Positions 1 through 12,470 of a stretch of DNA of 64,000 bases are shown piece by piece. The stretch is from Physella acuta (taxonomy: Eukaryota > Mollusca > Gastropoda > Physidae), in assembly GCF_028476545.1 (NCBI RefSeq), contig NW_026731892.1, positions 204,501 through 268,500 of the forward strand. Reading direction: 5' to 3'. Numbering within the stretch: the first letter of the stretch is position 1; each line of letters begins with the position of its first letter. A program made the position numbers and the translations under genes. The notes beneath the pieces are model-generated. The model was given only the letters and a program-made list of their open reading frames with translations. It was not told where the DNA came from and ran no database searches.

Positions 1-3000
1 CCATTGCAAGAAAACCACTTTTTAGATTAGACACATTTATTAGGCGGTAATTTTATTATAGAGTATCGATGAGGAAATTTCTTTTGAGTTGGGGAGGGGG
101 GGGGGGGGCTCAGACGTTCTTACGCGGGGGGTGGGGCTTCGCCCCTACCCGAAGAATTGTATGCAAGAAACTCTTCACGCAAACCATTTAGATTAGACAA
201 CATTTCCTTTTTTTCAATGTTTACTTACGCGAGAATCAATGACGTCATTACATTACTGTGTGCACTCTCTGGTTTGAGATTATGTTCTACTCTACGCTAA
301 ATGTGTCGACGTCATATTTCGTTTTTCGAATTACTGTGCATGTTTTTAAATTGCTTGTGTTTTCTCTAGAGCGTTCTTGTCAGACAGAGCGTTCTTGTCA
401 GACAGAGCGTTCTTGTCAGATAGACAGACAGCGAAACTATTATTATAGACGAGAAAAATGGCCCGTTGAGGAAGGGTACAACGGGCGCTAGGCTGATAGT
501 GCTGTCTCTTTTCTCTAAACTAAAACCAACCCACCCCCCCCCCACACACCACCCCCACCCACCCCCACACACCACCCCCACCCCCACCCCCAACACACAC
601 CACCCCCACCCCTCACCCCCACACACCACCCCCTCCACACACCGCCCCCCCACCCCCCACCCCCCCAAAAAAACATGTCTACCGTCCCATTCAACGAAAT
701 ATAATTATATACTTTTTCCAGTGTCCGCCCCCTCCCAGAAAATTCTACCCCCGCCCCCGAAAATTTCAAGTACCCCCACCCCTCTCCGGGGAGGAAAAAG
801 TCTGAAAGAAACACTGAAACCAACCCACCCCCCCACACACCACCCCCCACCCCCCCCACACACCACCCCCCATCCCCCCCCACCCCCCACCCCACACACC
901 ACCCCCCCCCCCACCCCCTCCACCACCCCCCACCCCCCAAAAAAAAACATGTCTACCGTCCCATTCAACGAAATATAATTATATACTTTTTCCAGTGTCC
1001 GCCCCCCTCCCAGAAAATTCTACCCCCGCCCCCCGAAAATTTCAAGTACCCCCACCCCTCTCCGGGGAGGAAAAAGTCTGAAAGAAACACTGAAACCAAC
1101 CCACCCCCCCACACACCACCCCCCACCCCCCCTCCCCACCCCTACACACCACCCCCCCACCCCTCCACCCCCCCCCCCCCCCAACCCCCCCAAACAAAAA
1201 AATATCTACCGTCCCATTGCAAGAAAACCACTTTTTAGATTAGACACATTAATTAGGCTGTAATTTTATTATAGAGTATCGATGAGGAAATTTCTTTTGA
1301 GTTGGGGAGGGGGGGGGGGGCTCAGACGTTCTTACGCGGGGGGTGGGGCTTCGCCCCTACCCGAAGAATTGTATGCAAGAAACTCTTCACGCAAACCATT
1401 TAGATTAGACAACATTTCCTTTTTTTCAATGTTTACGCGATAATCAATGACGTCATATTACTGTGTGCACTCTCTGGTTTGAGATTATGTTCTACTCTAC
1501 GCTAAATGTGTCGACGTCATATTTCGTTTTTCGAATTACTGTGCATGTTTTTAAATTGCTTGTGTTTTCTCTAGAGCGTTCTTGTCAGACAGAGCGTTCT
1601 TGTCAGACAGAGCGTTCTTGTCAGATAGACAGACAGCGAAACTATTATTATAGACGAGAAAAATGGCCCGTTGAGGAAGGATACACCGGGCGCTAGGCTG
1701 ATAGTGCTGTCTCTTTTCTCTAAACTAAAACCACCCCCCACCCCCACACCCCCCACCCACCCCCCACCCCCACACACACCACCCCCCACCCCCCACCCCC
1801 ACACACACCACCCCCCACCCCCACACACCCCACCCCCCACCCACCCACACACCCCCCCCACCCCCCACCCCCACACACACCACCCCACACCCCCACACAC
1901 CCCACCCCCCACCCACCCACACACCCCCCCACACCCCCCACCCCCCCCCCTCTAAAAAACATGTCTACCGTCCCATTCAACGAAATATAATTATTTACTT
2001 TTTCCAGTGTCCGCCCCCTCCCCGAAAATTCTACCCCCGCCCCCGAAAATTTCAAGTACCCTCACCCCTCTCCGTGGAGGACAAAGTCTGAAAGAAACAC
2101 TGGTGTCGCGCATAGCCACTACGCGAACAATTGCATTAAAGAAATTGCAAGAAAACCACTTTTTAGATGAGACACATTAATTAGGCGGTAATTTTATTAT
2201 AGAGTATCGATGAGGAAATTTCTTTTGAGTTGGGGAGAGGGGGGGGGGGGGGGGGGCTCAGACGTTCTTACGCGGGGGTGGGGCTTCGCCCCTACCCGAA
2301 GAATTGTATGAAAGAAACTTCACGCAAACCACTTAGATTAGACCAAATTAGACCAAATCAATGACGTCATATCAATGTGTGCACTATCCGGCTTGAGATT
2401 ATTTTCTACTCTGTGCGCTAAATGTGTCGACGTCATACTTCGTTTTTCGAAATACTATGCATGTTTTTATTTTCCTTGTGTTTTCTCTAGAGCGTTCTTG
2501 TCAGATAGATAGATAGACAGACAGCGAAACTATTAGTATTAACGAGAAAAATGGCCCGTTGAGGAAGAATACACCGGGCGCTAGGTTGATAGTGCTGTCT
2601 CTTTTCTCTAAACTAAAACCAACCCACCCCCCCACACACACACACCACACCCCCCCACACCCACCCCACACACCAGCCCCCCCCCACCCCACCCACCGCC
2701 ACCCACCCCCACCCCACCCCCACCCCCCAAAAAACATGTCTACCGTCCCATTCAACGAAATATAATTATATACTTTTTCCAGTGTTCGCCCCCTCCCCGA
2801 AAATTTTACCCCCGCCCCCGAAAATTTCAAGTACCCCCCACCGCTCTCCGGGGAGGAAAAAGTCTGAAAGAAACACTGGTGTCGCGCTTAGCCACTACGC
2901 GAAGAATTGCATTAAAGAAATTGCGAGAAAACCACTTTTTAGATTAGACACATTAATTAGGCGGTAATTTTATTATAGAGTATCGATGAGGAAACCACCG

Positions 3001-3680
3001 CCCCACCCATCCCCCACTCACACCTCCCCCCCCCACTCCCCACCCCCACCCCCCCACTCCCAAAAAAAACATGTCTACCGTCCTATTCAACGAAATATAA
3101 TTATATACTTTTTCCAGTGTCCGCCCCCCCTCCCCGAAAATTCTAACCCCGCCCTCGAAAATTTCAATTACCCCCACCCCTCTCCGGGGAGGAAAAAGTC
3201 TGAAAGAAACACTGGTGTCGCGCTTAGCCACTACCCGAAGAATTGCATTAAAGAAATTGCAAGAAAACCACTTTTTAGATTAGACACATTAATTAGGCGG
3301 TAATTTTATTATAGAGTATCGATGAAGAAATTTCTTTTGAGTTGGGGAGGGGGGGGGCTCATACGTTCTTACGCGGGGGGTGGGGCTTCGCCCCTACCCG
3401 AAGAATTGTATGCAAGAAATTCTTCACGCAAACCATTAAGATTAGACAACATTTCCTTTTTATTCAATGTTAACGCGAAAATCAATGACGTCATATAACT
3501 GTGAGCACTCTCTGGGTTTGAGATTATTTTCTACTCTGTGCGCTAAATGTGTCGACGTCATACTTCGTTTTTCGAATTACTGTGCATGTTTTTATTTTCC
3601 TTGTCTTTTCTCTAGAGCGTTCTTGTCAGACAGATAGATAGATAGATAGAGAGACAGCGAAACTATTATTATAGATGTTT
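1..3680. repeat. Tandem array of irregular 0.3-1.2 kb units with MITE-like segments
   Basis: The phrase ATTGCAAGAAAACCAC restarts near 3, 1216, 2144, 2920 (as ATTGCGAG) and 3256, giving unit lengths of about 1213, 928, 776 and 336 bp. Units share a poly-G segment, a GCTTCGCCCCTACCCGAAG segment, a 21-bp subrepeat (GAGCGTTCTTGTCAGACA), a C-rich (CCCCACACACC)n segment and a block ending in AAAGTCTGAAAGAAACACTG. That last block resembles the arm of the MITE family found at 33.7, 43.6, 50.8, 52.6 and 56.0 kb. Shorter units lack the central part. The array probably continues left of the window. Reading frames in it are C-rich repeat artefacts and I see no gene. Confidence 0.85.
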
Positions 3681-4167
3681 TTTCTAATATACCGAAAAGT
3701 ATGTTTTTATACCAACTCTGATTTTAAAAACTTTCATTATGCTGTAAAACTTTAGCATTTATGATGACGATAAATTAAATTCTAATTATAGACAAAAACA
3801 TTTTGTAAACACGAATAGTGTTAAACAATTTCATTATATTCTAAAGAATTTATTTATTTGTTCTGACATTTATAATTAAATGTGTAGATATATACATATT
3901 TATATTAAGAGAGTGATTATTTCCCCTATTTCACTTGTCTTAAATAATTTCCCAGGAATTATTATGTAAGAAATTTTTTTACAAGAATTTCAAAACAGAT
4001 TGTGTTACGTTCATTGTTTTTGGTTGTAGTGTGTGTATATTTTTTGTTGTTGTTTAGATTGATATAATTTTTGTTTTGTCGGCCTACTTTGTGTGTTTTT
4101 TCTTATTTCATCAGAGTGCTACTTTCAATTTATTTTACATCATAGCGAAGTAATGACATACAGCTAG

Positions 4168-4238
<71 letters not shown>

Positions 4239-4631
4239 CCTTCTGAGCTTGTTCAGCTGTGATGTGAGTTTCCTTTTTTCTGGCGCTTTTTGTTTTACAT
4301 AGAGCTGTAATAAAGCTGTTGTCAAGGCGTCTTTTTTTGGCGTCCTTCACTGAGTCTTCGACTATGGTTTCCTTCTTTTGACAGCAATGCCATAGCATGC
4401 ATGGCATGGGTCCAAAATTGAATTCTGCTATCGTAGTAAGGTAGATAACAAAGATTTTAAGAACACATTCGCAGTAACTACCCTTTTCTACGCTCTTCTG
4501 TTACAGAATCCAATATATGAATTAATGGCCGACCATTGTTTTCAATTGAGGAAAAAATCTGCTGTTGATTTAGAAAGCATGAGCAACTATTCATAGATCT
4601 TGATTTAACTCTATTTAAAAAAAGAGAGAGA
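3681..4631. other. AT-rich DNA upstream of MNAT1
   Basis: Mostly unique AT-rich sequence holding one long (AT)n tract. It should contain the MNAT1 promoter and 5' UTR. I see no convincing TATA box and no other gene. Confidence 0.5.
4171..4236. repeat. (AT)n microsatellite
   Basis: Uninterrupted AT dinucleotides about 0.4 kb upstream of the MNAT1 start codon. Confidence 0.95.
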
Positions 4632-7600
4632 ATGGAAGAACAGGGGTGTCCACGGTGTAAAACGACAAAATACAGAAACCCTTCACTTAAGTTGATGGTT
4701 AATATTTGCGGCCATTCTTTGTACGGACAAAGTTTCATTTTTATTTTTTATTTCATTGTTTTAGTTCTTTTTTTTTTTTAAGCATACAAAACAAAATTTT
4801 GAAAATTAGTTAAAAATTTCTTTAATTTGTATAATCAGACATGTTTTAAGACCCCCACAACATTAAACTTTTTAAAAACTATAACCTAGAATCTAAACTT
4901 AAGATCAGAACTAGAGTAAAGTTCCACAGCCTATCTCTGCCGATTTTCATCAGGCGAAAATACTGTATTATTCAGCTGCCATTCTACTGTAATATATACG
5001 AGTCATTTTGTATTCCTACGCATAGTATTTGAGATATTCATGTTTTAGTGACGAACATCTTTGCGATATTTTTTCCCCTGCGGCCACCTGCACCGGCTAG
5101 CGTAATGATCGTATTTTATATGTTTTAATCCAATTTTAATAACTAAAATACATATTTTACACTTTTAAGGGTGTTGATTGTATTATTAATTAATAGATTG
5201 CAAAACCAAATAAAAAACACTTCAATTAAATTTATTAACTGCACATCACGGATACCCAGTGATGACTCAAGGGATGCAATTATAATAATCATAACACAAG
5301 GGACGTAACAATCACTAACAAGACAAGACCCTAGCATTTGCTTAGACATGCTTGTATGTAGAGACATAAACTAGATCTAGTTCTAGAAGAAGTAGATGAT
5401 CGAAATAATTTAAAACAACAGAAAAATGTATAAACTATACAGATTCTAGACTTAGCTTGAAATATAGAGCATCTAGATCTAGGCTAGTCTAGCTAAAGTC
5501 GTTGGTGACGCAGCGAGGTGAAACCACCCTAATCGTTACCCAAGCTGCGGCCACCCCCATTTCACCTCTCAGGTTGCTTCAATAGCCTTAGCTATACTAT
5601 TTACAGGGCTCCGCATATGTGTATAAGCTATTTATAGTTAACCTAGTTATAAAAAGCTTTGATTGGTTGGTTTTAATCGTCTCATCCCGGACCTAGTTTT
5701 TTCCATTCGGGGGAACTCGGATCACCGGCTGACGTCATACCTAAACTTTAAAAACTTGTCTTCCAGAAGGAGAAAACAAACTTTCAATTTGCACCCCCCC
5801 CCCCCTTCCTCAAACTTTCTATTTGCACCCCCCCCCCCCCCCCTCAAACTCTTTCAATTTGTTTTTCCAACCCATTTTGGCGCCCCCTAAGGTTGGCGCC
5901 CGGGGACATGCCCCCCTCCCTCGCTACGCCTCTGCCAGCCTGGCCTCTGCAAACCAGCAGGCTTGTTGCATTGATTTAAATATAAACTCAAAACTATAAT
6001 TTCTACAATTGATTTTGGCATCCGAAATTTCCTCAAGCAACTATCAAATAATCATTAGTACTAGGCCTATTGAATTTCAAACAATAAATAAATAGATCTA
6101 GATCTATTAGGTTGAAACTTAAAAACCCGCCAGGTTTAAAATTACTAATTATAATTTATGAAGTAGTGTAAAAACTCAGCAAATAGCTTGGTTTATCAAA
6201 ATAGAATCAGATAGACTGAGTTCTCATTAATGTTTCTACAAACATTTTGTTATCGCTTTCTAAAAAAAAAAATCCAAGGCACAGTTTTTATTTCTCTCTT
6301 TTTCTAAATATCATTGCAATCATTTCACAAATGAAAAGAAAAAATATATTACACCTTTAGGTGTGTTGTAAAAAAAAATAAGTCACTCTTTTTAATGGGC
6401 ACATTTCTTAATAGTGGAGGATATCCCATGTATCCTAACCCAGGATTTACATATTGACAGTCATCAACTATTCCATCCAACCACACTGTACATGTCACTC
6501 GATATTGATAGCAATTCTGACTGGGAATAGGAAGGCCTATGGGTTATTCCCAGCTGACTGGAAAAAATTTTAGTTTATAGTCCAGACTTCAAGGTAAAGT
6601 TAAGGATTGACCTAATATTATAGCAAATCCTTAATAAATTTCAAATTAAATTAATTCCTTATTTAAACCATTCCATTGCATTGCTAACATATCCATTATA
6701 AGTTAATCCAAATTTAAGGTCCAAGGAACTGAAATAATTGAGTTTAAAATAAATAATTTGACAAAAATGTGAAAAATGACTGGCAGTCATCAGTTTTTAT
6801 TAAGCCTTTAGAGTACTGACAGTGTTTGGCTTCATAGAGATATAATAAACTAGCTTATACCTGTGCTTTGCCACCCTAACAAAATTGACACAACAGTCTA
6901 ACAATGTCCACAAGGTGTACTGTAAACCGCAGACAAACGTTTTCTCAGGCATCCATGGCCATAGACAGCCCTCCTCATGCATGAAATGCTCGACTCACAC
7001 CACCCCAGCAACGTTGACAAAGTGGCTATTTTGAACGTTGACTAGTCCAATAGAATCTAGTTATGTAAGTGGTAATGATTTGATTTAGACAAACACTTTG
7101 CCTTTCTCCCCAGATGTGAGAACTGTGTTGAGCTTTTGTTCGTGAAGGGTTCAGGCTCATGTCCTGATTGTGGTACAGCTCTGAGAAGACAAAACTTCCG
7201 GCTACAGATATTTGAAGATGCCATTGTGGAAAAGGAAATAGATATCAGAAAAAGGATTCTGAGAGAGTATGTAGTTCTATAGTTGAGAAAAGGTCAATTT
7301 ATGCTAAATGTTCACTTTATGTTGCTGTTCAATTTTATTTTTCAGTATCTTAAAAATGTCCCTTTTTGACTGCACATATAAAGTCTAAAATGTGTACTTT
7401 ATTTTGTTCCTGCTTTCTGGTGACAGGGCTTATTATACATGGATTTATAAAGCACTTCACTTTTGTATGTTAATTATATATTCCATTTTATTCAAAATTC
7501 ATCTTTTATAATGTATATAAACTTAATGCAATCAAGTATAAGCTATTGTGTTGTTTTTCAGTTTTAATAAAAAGGAAGAAGATTTTCTCAACTTGAAGGA

Positions 7601-10600
7601 ATATAATGATTACCTAGAGATGATAGAAACAATAGGTACTGTGCACCTTAACACTGTTTTATTTTACTGCTAGCCATACAACTGATACTTGACAATAGGT
7701 AACATACACCTTTAACATTCATTCTAGGTGCTTCATTTTACTGCTAGCCATAGAACATACTTTTAAGGGCTACAGGACATTACCCCCCTGGATATTTCCC
7801 CCCGGACATTTCCCCCCCCCCCCGTATTTACCCCCCGGAGCAATTACCCCCCTGTCAATTACCCCCCTGTCAATTACCCCCCGGGGAATTACCCCCCCCC
7901 CCCTCTCAAGTCAAAATCCTAACTAGAATTTTATACCTATATACTACTTTAATCCAAACCTTAAGAAAAAGACCAAAACCTAAGCATCCACCTTAGCCTG
8001 AAACTTCACACAAAACCAAAACCAAAGCTAGACACAACCCTAACCCTAACACTAGCTCTAACCCTAACCCTAGCCCTAAACCTAACCCTAATCTTAACCC
8101 TAACCCTAGCCCTAAACCTAGCCCTAATCCTAATCCTAGCCCTAACCCTAGCCCTAAACCTAACCCTAAACCTAGCCCTAACCCTGTCCGGGGGGGGGGG
8201 GGTAATGTCCTACTGGCCGGGGGGGGGGGGGGGGGGGGGGGGTAATTGACAGGGGGGTAATGTCGGGGGGGAAATATCCGGGGGGTAATTGACAGGGGGA
8301 AATGCCCGGGGGGGGGGGGGGGGGGGTAATGTCCTACTGGCCGGGGGGGGGGGGTAATTGACAGGGGGGTAATGTCGGGGGGGAAATATCCGGGGGGTAA
8401 TTGACAGGGGGAAATGCCCTGTTCCCCTTTTAAGTCTGGTGTAACTCTTTGTGTTTTTTTGTACTTCAACAGTCAAAGTATGAGTCAATGAAGCATTTAT
8501 GTGGTTTTATTGTGTGAAAATTTAGCTTTACAACTGCTACATTGATAGTGGATTTAAAATATCTTTTAAATGTCATTGGATGATATTTGCTTTCAGTTTA
8601 TAACCTCAGCAACCATCAGGATGTTGATGCCACAAAGAGAATGATAGAACAATACAAGAAAGAGAACAAAGACCAAATCAGGAAAAACCAGTCTAAACTA
8701 GTAATATATTTTTTTACCCTAGTTGGTTTGCCTGTTCTGCAAACCCAGGCATGGTAGATTTGAATTTTCTCCCTTAGAAAATTGTTTCATGCACATCACC
8801 AAGATTCAGATACCAGTTTTATCCTTTTGCCTGCTGTTATTTATCAATACTATCATAGTAGTATTAGTAGTATTGGTCGTGTCTCGATTCTATTCTAATG
8901 AAAGTTGTTAATATAAAAAGGCAATGAAAATAGTGTTTACTTTCTATTTCACAGAGTAAAGATGAGGAGTACCTTGAAGCTCTGATTGAAAAAGAGCAGC
9001 ACGATGCCACTGTGAGAAAGATAATGAGTGTGGAGGATGAGAAGAGAGAGAAGGCAGCTAAAAGAAAACACAAGGAAGCTTTGATTGATGATCTTGTAAG
9101 TTCTTTCCCTTGGCCTATCTTTCTTGTTTCTACTCTACCATAAATTGTATAATTCAGCTGAAAAATGAGTAACTGTAACCTTTATTTTATGCCAATAAAA
9201 AAATGATTCTAGCTTATGCTTCATCAATTTGGGCAATAGCAAAGTAAAAAAATGTATCCCAATTGTCCATGCAGTAAATTCTTTACTGATATATTTTACA
9301 ATATGACTAAATAGTCTTTATCATGAATTTGTGGGTTATTTTCAGATGTTCTCCGACATGCCAGCCCATCTAATCATCAACACACACAGGGAAACCACTC
9401 AACATGAGGAAACAGAAGCAAAAATAGCTGCTGCTACAGCATTTTCTACAGGAATTAAAATTGTGAGTCATCCCCCTTGTTTACATAATTGATGTTTGAA
9501 TACTGTGTACTAGAACCATAGAAAGATTTTAATTGTAAGCAAAATAGGATAAAATATTGTGCACTTGAGACAAGTTACCATCAGACTGATAATATTTTAC
9601 ACACTAAGTGTTGACCTTTATAACCATCACCACAATAGGCATGAAAAGTCTATGTAATTATAGTACATTTCTGAAAAAATATTTTTAAAAATATGGCAAG
9701 CACCTTATGTCACAAATATTAATCATGTCACAGATACTCCTTGTCAAATACTTCCCATGTAACCAAACATTTTCCTCTTGAACTTTTAGGGACATCAGAA
9801 CGAGATAATTCCTTTAGTCAAGCAAGACCAAGGACAGTTGTACAGATATTGTCCAAACATAATGGACTGGTGCGGACCTGAGCCACCAACCATGGACGAG
9901 CTTTACACTGATGGGTATGTGTTTACAACTTGAAACCAATAGCAACAACAAATCTGCTTGCATGGCAACAGGGGGTTAGTCCTAGTGAAAGTGGGAACTG
10001 ATAAGATATCAATTTTGGGATTTTAGTTATTTCTAATTTTTTATTTGTGTATGCATACACGTTTGTGTGGAAGTTTTTAAAAATCTAATTTTACAGTAAT
10101 ATTCTTTGAAAAGTAACAAACTTATAAGAATGGTAAAAAGGTGCTGGTTTTAAATTTATCAGAATGAGATTTTGGGTCATTTTTATAAAAAAAAAACTAT
10201 CATTACTCAGGCATCATTGGCCAGATTCATAAAGAAATGTTGAAGTCATGTATTGGCCACATTAACTCATTTGCTACAAATACCAACTCCATTACTGCCA
10301 TTTACCCATCATGTTTCTATCATTTTATTATCATCTTAAAGGGCTTCTATGCTATTTGTGCTTAATAAATATAGTACAAGAATGCATACAAAAATTTTCC
10401 CAAAAAAAACCTGGTTTCCAGCTTTTTTATCACTATTTTATTCCAAGTAATTTGTAGAAAATTTTTACGCAAGGTTGTTTTCATTATACATTACAAGAAT
10501 CAGATACAGGATCTCTAGATATTTTAATTATTAGTAATGTTACTGAAGCACTCCATGGTGAATTCGAACCACATACTTGCATCATTAAATTAGCTCTAAA

Positions 10601-11307
10601 TAATAAATACTGCTAGAAAACATAAAATATATATGTTCTTTGAGTTAAAACTTTTTTTATATTTTAATAATTACATTTTGTGGCTTTTTAATAAGTAGGC
10701 AAAACAATTCTTTTAAAAATAAATTCAAACAAAAGTTGTTATGGGTTGTCTCCCTTAGTTTAGGATCTTAGCAAAAAGTTGAACATTGAAGTTATAAATA
10801 ACTTGAATACAGATGTGAAGTGTAGATTGTCGCAAATGTACTATTTTAACCATTCTATGGGCTTTGTGACATTATAATCAACAAAAGTTGTGCTTGATGT
10901 TATGACCAACATATGCCCTTAGGTGTTTTAACCAGCAGCATATGTTTTCATGTTTAAATCCATAATATAGGCTTCCTCCCTAGTTAGATGTGAACAAAAT
11001 TACCTTTTTTAACAAAACCCTCATTCATCCATGGTTAAGCATGTATAACAAAAAAAAACTTTTTTCTGTACAGGTAGATGTTTAATAAATTAAAAACCCA
11101 CCCTCCTCCCTCCCCAGCTACCTCAAGAACATCAGGTCAGCCAGTGATGCCGAGAGAGCTGGAGGATTCCGTGAGGCCCTAGCCTGCCACAGAGCCCTGC
11201 AGGATGCCTTGTGTGGGCTCTACAGCTTCCCTACTGTACCTTCTCCATCCAAGAAGCTGGCCCTGGGGTCTGCTGCCTCACACCCCCTCCCCATGGTGAC
11301 ATCCTGA
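4632..11307 (+). CDS. MNAT1: CDK-activating kinase assembly factor MAT1, 8 exons, complete
   Basis: MAT1 is the RING-finger subunit that assembles CDK7-cyclin H (CAK) and tethers it to TFIIH, acting in the nucleus in transcription initiation and cell-cycle control. Exons: 4632-4720, 7114-7266, 7562-7635, 8597-8700, 8955-9095, 9346-9462, 9790-9914, 11118-11307. All introns are GT-AG and phases join to 993 nt (330 aa; human about 309). Exon 1 reads [19 protein letters not shown] and ends two bases into Leu30; exon 2 supplies the rest. The C3HC4 zinc ligands C6, C9, C26, H28, C31, C34, C46 and C49 are all present at the spacing of human MAT1. The middle (exons 3-5) is charged and coiled-coil-like; FSTGIK (exon 6) and ACHRALQDA (exon 8) are family signatures. 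The C-terminus is about 20 residues longer than in human. Intron 1 is 2.4 kb; intron 3 holds a donor duplication and a telomere-like block. Confidence 0.95.
5770..5934. mobile_element. Probable hAT-type element end, solo or degraded
   Basis: In MNAT1 intron 1, three short CAATTTGCACCCCC-like direct repeats lead to CCCTCGCTACGCCTCTG at 5918-5934. The reverse complement begins CAGAGGCGTAGCGAGG, the classic hAT-like terminal motif also seen at 56.6 kb. A possible diverged partner, GGTGACGCAGCGAGG, lies near 5502-5517, but I found no matching 8-bp target duplication, so the left border is unsettled. Confidence 0.5.
7629..7760 (+). repeat. Diverged 63-bp tandem duplication spanning MNAT1 exon 3 splice donor
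   Basis: ACAATAG|GTACTG at the exon 3 end (7629-7635 exonic) recurs as ACAATAG|GTAACA at 7692. Both copies are followed by CACCTT(T)AACA and then TTTTACTGCTAGCCATA. Only about 7 exonic bases are included. The copies differ by substitutions and small indels, so the duplication is not recent. Confidence 0.75.
7768..8421. repeat. C-rich and G-rich inverted flanks in MNAT1 intron 3
   Basis: The left arm (7768-7905) carries CAGGACATTACCCCCC, TGTCAATTACCCCC and GGATATTTCCCCC. The right arm (8189-8421) carries the reverse complements (GGGGGTAATTGACA, GGGGGAAATATCC, GGACATTACC on the opposite strand), partly duplicated. The arms face each other around the telomere-like block, so this may be a mobile element with long inverted repeats. 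The outer ends (CAGGACATT and AATGCCCTG) show no clear target duplication. Homopolymer lengths are unreliable. Confidence 0.6.
8030..8189 (-). repeat. Degenerate telomere-like repeat block (TTAGGG-like on - strand)
   Basis: About 25 units of CCCTAA and variants (CCCTAG, CCTAAA), equivalent to TTAGGG/CTAGGG on the minus strand. TTAGGG is the molluscan telomere repeat. The block lies inside an intron between inverted C/G-rich arms. Confidence 0.75.
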
Positions 11308-11620
11308 CAGCACGCTGTGTGTTAGAGCAACTGATCTGATGGGTAGAACCAGTCCAGCTTGGCCCCTCCCACCCAAGGATGTAACCACAGCATCAATCTA
11401 GTGTCAAACCAACATGGAGGAAATCTTTTGAGGAAGATCACAGAATAGTCTAAGCCAAGACTAGATATACTGATGGTCTTCTGTAAAATGACTATCTTTC
11501 CCACATAATTCTTCTATATGTATAGCATATCTGACATGTTTTCACAAGATCATGTCGAAATTGTACATAGGTCCAGTAGAAAAAAATTCAGCAAATGATT
11601 TGTATTTTTTGTTAGCATAA

Positions 11621-11626
11621 AATAAA
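11621..11626 (+). terminator. MNAT1 polyadenylation signal
   Basis: AATAAA occurs 314 bp after the MNAT1 stop, in AT-rich 3' UTR, with a T-run and GT-rich sequence about 20 bp beyond. It is the first canonical signal downstream of the gene. Confidence 0.75.
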
Positions 11627-11730
11627 AATGTGTTGATATAATTGAAGTTTTTTTTTAGTGTTCAATGAATGTCAGTATGCTTTTACAGGTCAGAAGTCAT
11701 GAAGGTCAGTGGGTTATAAGTTCAAAACTT

Positions 11731-11831
11731 TGTAAAACCAGACTAATGGAGTGGAACATTAAAAACCAGACTATTGGTGTGGAACATTAAAAACCAGACA
11801 AATGTAGTGGAACTGTAAAAATCAGACAATC
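11731..11831. repeat. Minisatellite, about 29 bp x 3-4
   Basis: Imperfect repeats of AAAAACCAGACTATTGGTG followed by TGGAACATT. Confidence 0.85.
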
Positions 11832-12329
11832 GTTGATGATAAATGTTTTATTTTAAGCATTGCACAGCCACAGATGAGACAACAATTATCATTGGATACT
11901 ACAGACAACAAGCAATGTTTATCAACCAATAGTAACACAGGATCCTGGCTTTAACACAATAGACTACACAATACCCAATTGTACCAAACTACTTTTTGTA
12001 GCTTACATGGTAACCAATAAAAGAAATCCATTTGTACAGTAAAACTTTGTTCAATAGATGCAAGAATAACAAGTAAATGTAAAGAATTACTACACTAATT
12101 GTTCAAAATAAATCCTACATACAGTTAATAGAGCCTGTCTTATTTTTCATTTATTGAGAGAGAAAAAATTATTTAACTTTGGTTTCTACTGCTAATGTTA
12201 CAAATGATTTATTAATTGTAAAGGTAATCTCAGCTTTGTGATACATAAACTATTTAATCTGTAATGTTTTGATCTACTGGCTGAAGATTTCAGCTGTTTA
12301 CCCCAAACTACTAGAAATACAACAAAAAT

Positions 12330-12470
12330 TTAAACAAGACGACAATGCTACATGGGTAGCAGTTTTAATAAGATAACATTGCTAGATGGGTAGCAGTTTA
12401 AACAAAACAAGACTGCTACATGGGTAGCAGAGTAAACAAGATAACAATGCTACATGGGTAGCAGTTAAGT
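12330..12470. repeat. Minisatellite, about 43 bp x 4 (partial units)
   Basis: Repeats built on GCTACATGGGTAGCAGTT and AACAAGATAACAAT. Confidence 0.85.

Noticed and set aside
366-2830. Pro/His-rich and Gly/Trp-rich open frames
   Set aside because: Translations of C-rich/G-rich simple sequence within the satellite-like array.
4171-4407. 78-aa minus-strand frame ending in a YI repeat
   Set aside because: Half is the (AT)n tract; the rest has no recognised domain and lies in the MNAT1 upstream region.
4478-4738. 86-aa minus-strand frame
   Set aside because: It is antisense to MNAT1 exon 1, which explains the conservation there.
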